A DNA stretch of 64,000 bases from Vibrio sp. J1-1. GTDB lineage: Bacteria; Pseudomonadota; Gammaproteobacteria; Enterobacterales; Vibrionaceae. Shown here piece after piece: positions 53,903 to 61,842 of the stretch (positions are counted from its first letter, which is position 1; each line of letters starts with the position of its first letter). Location of the stretch: the NCBI RefSeq assembly GCF_021728395.1, contig NZ_JAKKCM010000001.1:310001-374000 (forward strand), in the 5' to 3' direction. The notes beneath the pieces are model-generated. The model was not told the DNA's origin. It was given only the letters and a program-made list of their open reading frames with translations, and did no database searches. The translations under genes were made by a program, and so were the position numbers.

Positions 53903-54321
53903 TACGGCGCTGAATTTACCAACTTAGTAGCTAAAGATAACAGAGCGATGCTAATAGTTAGATAAATGTGTTGCTCTCATTATCTACTATTAATGCGCAT
54001 TATATAAACAAGTTTCAGTTGCATATTTAGTCCCGTGTTAATTAGGGTGAATAATCACTAGTTCAATATGCAACCAAAACAAAAACCACCATAGTGTAAC
54101 AATAGGTGAGCACTAGTTTTATACTCGATAAAAATGTTAAAAAACAGCCTTTGACACCAACCCGTACGTTAATTTAGTGTTAATGTAACATTTTTTATGG
54201 TGACCGTGGTCACATCTACCGACCAAGAATCGGTTTTTCCTTTCGTGTTTTTTCACTCCGCTGCTAACCTGCACGCCACTTTGAAGTGAACTCAGAGTGC
54301 ATAACTATAAGGAGTGTTCTC
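53903..54321 (+). promoter_or_regulatory. Regulatory region of the symporter gene with CRP-like site
   Basis: 419 bases without a gene. TTGACA at 54151-54156 with TTTAGT 16 bases later is a possible sigma-70 promoter. The CRP-like site is listed separately. The ribosome site AGGAG lies 7 bases before the ATG at 54322. No other feature seen. Confidence 0.5.
54196..54217 (+). promoter_or_regulatory. CRP-binding site upstream of the symporter
   Basis: GGTGA-CCGTGG-TCACA (core 54199-54214), 9 of 10 matches to TGTGA-N6-TCACA. It would link the symporter to carbon status. Whether it activates or represses depends on which start site is used, which I cannot decide. Confidence 0.65.
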
Positions 54322-55626
54322 ATGAATACCAAGAAACCGATGTCGCTTACTAGCCGTGTTATTTTCGGTATGGTTGCGGGTATCTTGACAGGATTTGCAA
54401 TTCGCACACTTTTTGCCGACAACGGATTTGTCGACGCATACATTGTTAATGGACTATTTGAAGTTGGTGGACAGATCTTCGTCGCCAGCTTGAAGATGCT
54501 AGTAGTACCTCTGGTGTTTGTATCACTGGTTTGCGGTACTAGCTCTCTTAAAGACCTATCAACCTTAGGGCGCATGGGCGGTAAAACCCTAGCTTTATAC
54601 ATTGCAACAACAGCGGTCGCTATCACACTCGCTCTGACGATGGGCACAGTGTTTCAGCCAGGTGCTGGTGCTGACCTTACAGCGGTAAGCTCATTCAAGT
54701 CATCAGAAGCACCGTCTTTGGGTCAGGTGATCATCGGTATGTTCCCGACTAACCCGATCAGTGCAATGGCTGAAGGTAAAACGCTTCAAGTTATCGTGTT
54801 CGCCGTTTTATTTGGTATCGCGATCAGCGCGGCAGGTAAGCCAGGTGAGCGTATCGCTGCATTCTTCTCAGACTTGAATGAAGTGATCATGAAGCTGGTT
54901 GCTATTTTGATGAACCTTGCACCGTTCGGTGTGTTCTTCCTGATGGCGAAGCTGTTTACTGGTCTTGGTCTGGGTGCGATCCTAAACCTAGCCGAGTACT
55001 TTATCGTTCTAGCTGGCACACTACTGCTCCACGGTCTGGTAACGTACAGCCTAATGTTGAAAGGGTTTACTGGTCTTAGCCCAATTACCTTCCTGCGGAA
55101 AATGGAAGATGCTGTGATGTTTGCGTTCTCTACTGCATCATCGAACGCAACCATTCCTGTTACTATGGAAACAGCAAAACACCGCATGGGTGTTGAAAAC
55201 CGTGTGTCTTCATTCACTGTACCACTTGGTGCAACCGTGAATATGGATGGAACGGCGATCATGCAAGGTGTTGCTACAGCGTTTATCGCACAGGCATTCA
55301 ACATTGATTTAACCATGGGTGACTACCTGATGGTTATCATGACGGCGACTCTGGCATCCATCGGTACTGCTGGTGTCCCTGGTGTTGGCCTTGTTATGCT
55401 AGCGATGGTACTAAACCAAGTAGGCTTGCCTCTGGAAGGTATCGCTCTGATTATGGGTGTTGACCGTCTGCTGGATATGATTCGTACCGCAGTAAACATT
55501 ACTGGTGATAGCGCAGTAACGGTTATTGTTGCTAAATCAGAAGGTGCATTGGATGAAGCTCGCTTCAACGATCCAATGGCCGGCGCAGCCGAAGAAGAAG
55601 TGCATCTTAAACGCGCTGACGCTTAA
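54322..55626 (+). CDS. Dicarboxylate/amino acid:cation symporter (DAACS family)
   Basis: 434 residues with eight or more membrane helices plus re-entrant loops, and the motifs ASSNATIPVT and NMDGTAIMQGVATAFIAQ, the cation and substrate site of GltP/DctA-type carriers. Takes up glutamate/aspartate or C4-dicarboxylates. AGGAG is 7 bases before the ATG; an upstream GTG is rejected. A strong terminator follows. Confidence 0.94.
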   Translation: MNTKKPMSLTSRVIFGMVAGILTGFAIRTLFADNGFVDAYIVNGLFEVGGQIFVASLKMLVVPLVFVSLVCGTSSLKDLSTLGRMGGKTLALYIATTAVAITLALTMGTVFQPGAGADLTAVSSFKSSEAPSLGQVIIGMFPTNPISAMAEGKTLQVIVFAVLFGIAISAAGKPGERIAAFFSDLNEVIMKLVAILMNLAPFGVFFLMAKLFTGLGLGAILNLAEYFIVLAGTLLLHGLVTYSLMLKGFTGLSPITFLRKMEDAVMFAFSTASSNATIPVTMETAKHRMGVENRVSSFTVPLGATVNMDGTAIMQGVATAFIAQAFNIDLTMGDYLMVIMTATLASIGTAGVPGVGLVMLAMVLNQVGLPLEGIALIMGVDRLLDMIRTAVNITGDSAVTVIVAKSEGALDEARFNDPMAGAAEEEVHLKRADA

Positions 55627-55650
55627 ACCGTTCTACGGTTATCCTGTCTA

Positions 55651-55686
55651 AAACAAAGCCCCGATGGAAACATCGGGGCTTTGTTT
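55651..55686 (+). terminator. Terminator after the symporter gene
   Basis: 16-base perfect arms AAACAAAGCCCCGATG (55651-55666) and CATCGGGGCTTTGTTT (55671-55686) around a GAAA tetraloop. Confidence 0.95.
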
Positions 55687-55733
55687 ATTGAGAGCAATTT
55701 TATTGAGAAAGGTTTATTAAGCAAGCTTAAAGT

Positions 55734-56114
55734 CTATTCGTCGTTAGCCATTGAATTCAGCTTCGCTCTGGCTTGTTCTTCATGCTCTGGCGTAATAGCG
55801 TTACCCACCGTGTTCGCGGCCAATGTTAGCGCTGCCATATCATCAGTAAATCCGACACCAGCGAGCACATCTGGTACCATATCAGTTGGAAGTACGAAAT
55901 ACGCTAGCGCTCCGCCAAGAATCGCTTTATGGCGCACGGAGGTATTGGCGTCTGTCATCGCGAGCCAGGATTTAATCCCCATAACAGCAAGCTCTTCACC
56001 CGCTTTCTTGACCGATCTTTTCATCTTGTGCCAAAACGTTTTTTCATCTGGCACTTTTAGCGTGTCATCAACGGCGTCATTAGGCGCCGATTTTAAAGAC
56101 ATAGCTGTAGTCAT
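55734..56114 (-). CDS. YkvA-family (DUF1232) membrane protein
   Basis: About 126 residues with the DUF1232 pattern KAILGGALAYFVLPTDMVPD and VLAGVGFTDDMAALTLA. One or two membrane segments. Function unknown. GGAGG lies 5 bases before the second of two adjacent ATGs. Confidence 0.85.
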   Translation of the reverse strand: MTTAMSLKSAPNDAVDDTLKVPDEKTFWHKMKRSVKKAGEELAVMGIKSWLAMTDANTSVRHKAILGGALAYFVLPTDMVPDVLAGVGFTDDMAALTLAANTVGNAITPEHEEQARAKLNSMANDE

Positions 56115-56224
56115 CATTGCCTCCAGTAGTTATGACGATCGCAATAATAGTAATGAGACGAATCTGAACACAACATTAACGGTCAGGCTTTACTAAAATG
56201 AAAAGTAAGATGAGTACAAAGAAA

Positions 56225-56250
56225 AGCCCCCAAACCTAAGTCTGGGGGCT
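56225..56250 (-). terminator. Terminator after malS
   Basis: AGCCCCCA (56225-56232) pairs with TGGGGGCT (56243-56250); on the minus strand TTTTC follows. It lies 58 bases after the malS stop. Confidence 0.88.
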
Positions 56251-56307
56251 GATTTTTTAATCTGGATTGAAAGCCCAGCACTAGCTTTTTAACTAATAGC
56301 CAATAGC

Positions 56308-58371
56308 TTACGGTTTCTCTCTGCCTACAAACGCAACCACTACCTTGTCATCGCCTAATGAACGGGAAAAGACGTACGCTCCATCCTGAGCGATGACATG
56401 ATGCTTACCCGCGCCAATCGCAGGGTGTGCTTTACGGAACTGACCAAGCGTTTGCCAATGCTTAAGTAACGATTGTTTCTCGTCAGTAAGCTCCCATACC
56501 ATGTCAGAGCGAGTACCTTGATGGAAGTCATCCGCATACGGACCAATGTTACGCCCAACTTCATCACCATAATAGACCTGTACTGCACCAGGACTTAACA
56601 ACAGCGCATTCGCTGCGTTACGCTGCATGGCGTAGTCTTTGAAGCGCGAGAAGAACAACTCGGTGTCGTGGGAGGACATATAGCTGACCGGGTTAAAGTC
56701 TTTCTCGTTGGCGATGGTATCAGCATAGCTTTGGTAGGTTTCGGCCATTAGACTAAAACAGGCCGCGCCTTTATCCAGCTTCTTCTGCATATCAAAGTTA
56801 ATCAGCGCATCGAAACCATCGTCAAAATAAGGACTGCGGTACGCGGTATGTCCCCATACTTCGCCCATCATCCAAAATGGTTGGCCCAATTTTCTGTTCT
56901 CTTCACGCCATTGCTCTAAGCTCTGAGATGCTTCTTTTTTCAGGCGTTTCCACACTTCACCTTCGACATGTTTTACGGTGTCTACACGATAACCATCAAT
57001 CCCAAAGCGTTTCACCCAATCAGTTTGCCACTCAATTAAGTAGTCCGATACGGTGTAATTGTCACGCGCCTTAACACGCGTACCCGGGTTATCAAGTAGC
57101 CATTGTGGTGGTGTGACGCCTTGCTCTGCTTCCGTGATAAAGTCCGGCAGCCCAGCAAGCGACATGGTTATGTCACTGCTGCCCGGCTCAGAGTACCCCG
57201 GCAAACCAGCTCGGACCCAATCACCGCCCCACCAGTTAACCCAGTTAGGGCTTTGGTAATCCACGAATTGGTGGTAGCTGTGCCAGTTCTCTCCACTCTT
57301 CGGTTGCCAGTCTCCCCACTTTTCAGGTAAATCAGCACCCGGCTTTAGAACTTCGATGCCATCAAACTGTAAATCCGCTAGTGTAGAGTAACCGGTGTGG
57401 TTGATGACAGCATCCAGCAGCACTTTAAGGCCACGTTTATGCGCTTCTTCCACCAGCGTCTTTAAGTCATCTTCACTGCCAAAGTTTTCGTCAATCTTAG
57501 TAAAATCACGCGTCCAGTAGCCGTGATAGGCATAAAAAGGGAACGAGCCACTGTCGCCACCGCCAACAAAACCGTGTACCTGCTCAACAATCGGCGATAG
57601 CCAAATGGCATCTGTCCCCAAGCTTTTGATGTAATCCAACTTCTCAATCACCCCTTTGAGATCACCACCGTGAAAGGTACCGATTTCTTCTTTACCGTCT
57701 TTTTTACGACCATAACTATTGTCATTGCTGCTATCGGCGTTATTGAATCTATCGACCATCACAAAGTAGATGTTGGCATTGCGGTAATCAAACGGTACCG
57801 CTTGTTTGGTTGTTTTAAGCGGTTCGAGCAATACGATACCGCCAGAAGCTTTGTCAGGCGTCAGAGAGACTTGTTGATTTTTAACATGGACAACCTGTCC
57901 AGAATACGCATCGCGTAATTTGGTGCCATCAGGGAAACTATCCCCCAACGCAATGGAAACTTCGCCACCTTGGTATGCTTCACATTGGACTGTTGGGATG
58001 GGGCGTTTGAACTCGGTTTTTGCGGCTTTCTTGGGTTCTCGTTTGAACAGAAGCGTTTTTGCCTGCTCATCGTAGGCAAATGAGTAATCTCCGCTAAAAC
58101 GTATTTTCAGCGGCAGTTCTGTCGGTTCACCACAGTTTAACGAAATGGGCGTATTGAATTTTACGTTCTGTCCGTCCGGAGCAGCACAGCTTCCCTCAAT
58201 ACCGGTTATTTTTAACGTGTAACCATCTTTAGTCAGTGGCACAACTAAAGGCTGTTCGGTACTTAGTGGAAAGTCGCGGCTGTTCGTTGTGGTAGATATG
58301 GTGATATTGGGTTCAGCAATAGCGCTTGCCGAGGCGAGTAACAATGTCGTCGTGATCAGATTCAGTTTCAT
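56308..58371 (-). CDS. malS: MalS, periplasmic alpha-amylase
   Basis: 687 residues with a signal peptide (about 1-19, ending SAIAE), an N-terminal extra domain (about 20-180), and a GH13 barrel with nucleophile Asp in GIDGYRVDTVKH, acid/base Glu in MMGEVWGH and the third acid in MSSHDTE. E. coli MalS is 676 residues and shares this layout. It cuts maltodextrins in the periplasm, feeding maltodextrin import and MalQ. The ATG at 58371 starts the signal; a longer frame (to 58407) is rejected. Confidence 0.93.
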   Translation of the reverse strand: MKLNLITTTLLLASASAIAEPNITISTTTNSRDFPLSTEQPLVVPLTKDGYTLKITGIEGSCAAPDGQNVKFNTPISLNCGEPTELPLKIRFSGDYSFAYDEQAKTLLFKREPKKAAKTEFKRPIPTVQCEAYQGGEVSIALGDSFPDGTKLRDAYSGQVVHVKNQQVSLTPDKASGGIVLLEPLKTTKQAVPFDYRNANIYFVMVDRFNNADSSNDNSYGRKKDGKEEIGTFHGGDLKGVIEKLDYIKSLGTDAIWLSPIVEQVHGFVGGGDSGSFPFYAYHGYWTRDFTKIDENFGSEDDLKTLVEEAHKRGLKVLLDAVINHTGYSTLADLQFDGIEVLKPGADLPEKWGDWQPKSGENWHSYHQFVDYQSPNWVNWWGGDWVRAGLPGYSEPGSSDITMSLAGLPDFITEAEQGVTPPQWLLDNPGTRVKARDNYTVSDYLIEWQTDWVKRFGIDGYRVDTVKHVEGEVWKRLKKEASQSLEQWREENRKLGQPFWMMGEVWGHTAYRSPYFDDGFDALINFDMQKKLDKGAACFSLMAETYQSYADTIANEKDFNPVSYMSSHDTELFFSRFKDYAMQRNAANALLLSPGAVQVYYGDEVGRNIGPYADDFHQGTRSDMVWELTDEKQSLLKHWQTLGQFRKAHPAIGAGKHHVIAQDGAYVFSRSLGDDKVVVAFVGREKP

Positions 58372-58470
58372 CGTTCCATCCATTGATTGCGTATGTAACC
58401 CACGCAAATTTATTAGTTTTATTCACACTAATAGTAAATGGACGAAAATTTGAGCACATCATTCTAATAG

Positions 58471-58523
58471 ACTACGCCCTAAAGCTTGGATGAGCTCACA
58501 TTTTTGCTCTATCAAGGCGTAGT
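58471..58523. repeat. Long imperfect hairpin between mtgA and malS
   Basis: ACTACGCC (58471-58478) and GGCGTAGT (58516-58523) flank inner imperfect arms around a GAGC/GCTC pair, making a 53-base stem-loop. On the plus strand TCGATTTTTC follows. It lies 10 bases after the mtgA stop, so it may end or stabilise that transcript. Confidence 0.5.
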
Positions 58524-58532
58524 TCGATTTTT

Positions 58533-59210
58533 CTACAACTGAACCCCGCCCAAGTTCCGCATTTGATTCATCGTCCATCTGGTGCGGCGCTGAGTATAGT
58601 TACTTTGCGGGTAAACTTTTATGCGATAAGGATTAGGTAGTACTACGGCTAATTGTGCCGCCTGCCACTTCGACAGTCTCTCCGAGCTTACGCCAAAATA
58701 GGTCTGAGCAGCGGCTTCCGCACCAAATATGCCCGGGCCAAATTCAACCACATTTAGGTAGACCTCCAGAATGCGTTCTTTGCTCCACATGGCTTCCATA
58801 AGCAGAGCAAAGTAAAGCTCATAAGCCTTGCGCACATAAGAATGAGCAGGAAACAGAAAGACATTTTTGGCTGTTTGTTGCGTAATCGTGCTAGCACCTC
58901 GAGAAGGGCCATTTTCGCCCGCATTTGCTATCACGTTGAACAGAGACTCAAAATCGACCCCATAGTGAGTCGGGAACTTCTGGTCTTCTGTTGCAATCAC
59001 AGCAAGCTGTATATTCTTGGAGATTTGTGACAAAGGCACCCACTCATGCTGACTGTGTTCAGGATAGCTTGTTGGAGGTGAGACAAGACGACTGAGCTTC
59101 CAGCCCCAAATTGGAGGATCAACAAACTTTACCGCTCCGACGAGAACAGCAGGGGCAAGTAACAGTACCAACACGAATTTAATTAGAAATGACTTTAACC
59201 TTTTGAGCAT
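58533..59210 (-). CDS. mtgA: MtgA, monofunctional peptidoglycan glycosyltransferase
   Basis: 225 residues: one N-terminal membrane anchor (about 8-28) and a GT51 domain with catalytic VIATEDQKFPTHYGVD, then GASTITQQTAKNVFL and ILEVYLNVVEFGPGIFGAEA. It polymerises lipid II into glycan strands without a transpeptidase domain. Normal length. Confidence 0.95.
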   Translation of the reverse strand: MLKRLKSFLIKFVLVLLLAPAVLVGAVKFVDPPIWGWKLSRLVSPPTSYPEHSQHEWVPLSQISKNIQLAVIATEDQKFPTHYGVDFESLFNVIANAGENGPSRGASTITQQTAKNVFLFPAHSYVRKAYELYFALLMEAMWSKERILEVYLNVVEFGPGIFGAEAAAQTYFGVSSERLSKWQAAQLAVVLPNPYRIKVYPQSNYTQRRTRWTMNQMRNLGGVQL

Positions 59211-59310
59211 TCTCAGTATCCCGACAACTCACCGCTTTAAAAGCAAGCGATCAAGATTGCCGTATTCTGCAAAGAACAACAAGTTTCGGAGGTTAAAATT
59301 AGGTCAAAAA

Positions 59311-59337
59311 AAGCCCGATTTACATTGTAAAGCGGGC
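59311..59337 (-). terminator. Terminator after glgB
   Basis: AAGCCCG pairs with CGGGCTT with an extended TTTACA/TGTAAA inner stem (one mismatch); on the minus strand a run of seven T follows. Confidence 0.9.
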
Positions 59338-59356
59338 TTGATGTTTTCAGAGACTA

Positions 59357-61561
59357 TTATTTAGCAAGCTTGTAGAACAAGGTCGATAAAGGTGGAAGAC
59401 GAAGCCCCAGTGATTGTGGAAGCGACTCACTTTCGATCGATTCAGTCTCGACACTGTTGAGAACTTTGAAGCCACTGCCGTCGTATTTGCTGTCATCTGT
59501 ATTAAGCAGAAGTTCGTATTTCCCTTCATTCGGAACGCCTACGCGGAACTTCTCGTGCGGTACAGGCGTGAAGTTGGTGATAACCAAAATACGCTCACCG
59601 TCCTGACTAATACGCTCATGTGCTAAAATACTCGCATCAGCTTCATCTTGAAGACGCCACTCGAAGCCAGCGGGAACACAATCCTGATCGTGCAAAGCTG
59701 GCTCAGTACGGTAAAGGTGGTTCAGGTCACGAGTCAGATCTTGAACCCCTTTGTGACGTTCAAACTCTAACAAGAACCATTGCAGTTGATCATCATGGTT
59801 CCACTCTGCTGTTTGACCTAATTCTGCGCCCATAAAATTGAGCTTCTTACCTGGTTGACCGTACATGTAACCATAGTAGGCCCGTAAGTTTGCAGTTTGT
59901 TGCCACTCGTCACCCGGCATCTTATTGTGGATAGAAGCTTTACCATACACCACTTCATCATGCGACAAAGACAACACGTAATTTTCGCTGTGTGCATAAA
60001 TAAGCGGAAATGTGATGGTATTGTGATGGTATTTGCGGTGAACAGGATCTTCTTGTACATATGAGAGGCTATCGTGCATCCAACCCATATTCCACTTAAA
60101 TCCAAAGCCTAGGCCACCCATGAATGTTGGTGCCGATACACCAGGGAATGCTGTAGACTCTTCGGCAATCGTCATGGCATTCGGGAAGTGTTTATACACC
60201 TCCTCGTTCATCCATTTTAGTGTCGCAATCGCGTCATAGTTTTCGTTGCCGCCATCGACATTCGGAATCCACTGGTCATGACTTCGTGAGTAATCAAGAT
60301 AGATCATGGAAGCAACGGCATCGACTCGAATACCATCGATACGGAATTGCTCGAACCAGTACAACGCATTCGCGACTAAGAAGCGACGGACATGCTCACG
60401 GCCGACATCATAGATATACGAGTTCCAATCCTGGTGCCAGCCACGACGCGGGTCAGGATCGTGGAACAAAGGTGTACCATCAAAGTTCGCCAAACCGTGA
60501 TCGTCTGATGGGAAGTGCGCAGGTACCCAATCGAGAACCACACCAATACCCGCTTGGTGACAGGCATCAACAAAGTATTTGAAGTCATCTGGCGATCCAT
60601 AGCGACTGGTTGGAGCAAACAGTCCCACTGGCTGGTAGCCCCAAGAACCATAGAATGGATGTTCAGAAACTGGCATCAGCTCAACGTGGGTATACTCCAT
60701 GTCAACTAAGTATGGCACTAAGTGTTCAGCCAGTTCACGGTAGTTAAGAAACTCACCCTGCTCATTACGTTTCCAAGAGCCAGCGTGAAGCTCATAGAAA
60801 GACAACGCTTCATGACGCTTTTCCGTTACAGGGCGGCTTTGCCATTGAGCATCCTGCCATTGGTAGCGATTGTGGTCATAAGTGATGGAGGCAAATGACG
60901 GGTACTGCTCAGAATAAAAGCCCCAAGGGTCTTGCTTATGCGGTAGCCCTTCACCGTGCGGACCTTTAAGTTCGTATTTGTATTGTACGCCCTCTTCTAA
61001 GCCAGGAACGAACAAGCCCCAAATACCGTAATCGAGGCGTTGCATTGGCTGACGACGGCCATCCCACTGGTTAAATCCACCGATTAAACTCACGGCTGAA
61101 GCGTGTGGTGCGTAAACGAGGAAACGAACGCCAGAGATATGTTCACCTCCACGTTCTAGCGTGACAAAGTGCGCCCCCATGTAGTGGTACATGTCTTTCG
61201 GTGTGTGTAGATGTTCGTACTCTTGGTAAATATTGTGGTATTGGTATGGGTCGTCAATGATCTGTTCAACGCCATTCCAATCTACTGCTAAGCGGTAATG
61301 TGTGAGGTGTAAATCGCGTTTTTCTTTGAGAATAAATCCGCTTTCACTTTCTCGTTCAAGGGCAACTCTTGGCTCCCCTTCAATCAGTAATTCAACTTTA
61401 TCTGCGCCTGGCATCCAGACTCTTAGGTAACCTTCACCATCATCAATAAACGGTCCAAGCGTTGCAAATGGATCAGAGTAAGAAGCCTGAGCTAGCAGTT
61501 CATAGGCACGTTCATGCTTTTTCTTTGTTCTCTTTATTTTATTTGTTTTCGTGTTTTTCAA
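59357..61561 (-). CDS. glgB: GlgB, 1,4-alpha-glucan branching enzyme
   Basis: About 734 residues: N-terminal CBM48 domains (about 30-230), then a GH13 barrel with [20 protein letters not shown] (nucleophile Asp), AEESTAFPG (acid Glu) and [10 protein letters not shown] (third acid). It adds alpha-1,6 branches to glycogen. The TTG start has AGGGAG 6 bases upstream and gives an unusual Lys-rich start ([20 protein letters not shown]); a GTG nine codons earlier is the alternative. It is on the same strand as malQ, but with its own terminator. Confidence 0.94.
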   Translation of the reverse strand: MKNTKTNKIKRTKKKHERAYELLAQASYSDPFATLGPFIDDGEGYLRVWMPGADKVELLIEGEPRVALERESESGFILKEKRDLHLTHYRLAVDWNGVEQIIDDPYQYHNIYQEYEHLHTPKDMYHYMGAHFVTLERGGEHISGVRFLVYAPHASAVSLIGGFNQWDGRRQPMQRLDYGIWGLFVPGLEEGVQYKYELKGPHGEGLPHKQDPWGFYSEQYPSFASITYDHNRYQWQDAQWQSRPVTEKRHEALSFYELHAGSWKRNEQGEFLNYRELAEHLVPYLVDMEYTHVELMPVSEHPFYGSWGYQPVGLFAPTSRYGSPDDFKYFVDACHQAGIGVVLDWVPAHFPSDDHGLANFDGTPLFHDPDPRRGWHQDWNSYIYDVGREHVRRFLVANALYWFEQFRIDGIRVDAVASMIYLDYSRSHDQWIPNVDGGNENYDAIATLKWMNEEVYKHFPNAMTIAEESTAFPGVSAPTFMGGLGFGFKWNMGWMHDSLSYVQEDPVHRKYHHNTITFPLIYAHSENYVLSLSHDEVVYGKASIHNKMPGDEWQQTANLRAYYGYMYGQPGKKLNFMGAELGQTAEWNHDDQLQWFLLEFERHKGVQDLTRDLNHLYRTEPALHDQDCVPAGFEWRLQDEADASILAHERISQDGERILVITNFTPVPHEKFRVGVPNEGKYELLLNTDDSKYDGSGFKVLNSVETESIESESLPQSLGLRLPPLSTLFYKLAK

Positions 61562-61842
61562 ACCTTTCTCCCTAAAACCAATATCCACCTTAAATAAACC
61601 GAGTTTAGGTAAATATTGGTTTGCACAGCCAACATTGTAAACTTACTAAAATGCACTGCTTTGAACGTCAATGTTTGTAAGCAGCATCAAAATACGAAAA
61701 TGCCCGCTATTATTGCGGGCATAATAACAGTACTCCATCCTAACGGATTGTTTTTATAGAATGAGTGACCTAGATGGGAATTTCTTGCCTCAAAGCAAAC
61801 AAATTTATAATCCGCTCGCTTGTCTACTCACTCTATCACTCC
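61562..61842 (-). other. Gap between malQ and glgB
   Basis: 281 bases holding the malQ terminator hairpin and the glgB ribosome site (AGGGAG). No clear promoter boxes or open frame. Confidence 0.4.
61698..61720 (-). terminator. Terminator after malQ
   Basis: ATGCCCGC (61698-61705) pairs with GCGGGCAT (61713-61720), 7-base loop, TTTTCG following on the minus strand. It lies 122 bases after the malQ stop, so the assignment is probable only. Confidence 0.7.

Noticed and set aside
54786-55316. 176-codon frame opposite the symporter gene
   Set aside because: Antisense shadow over conserved transporter motifs.
57059-57330. Short plus-strand frames over malS
   Set aside because: They run antisense to catalytic GH13 motifs of malS and show no domain.
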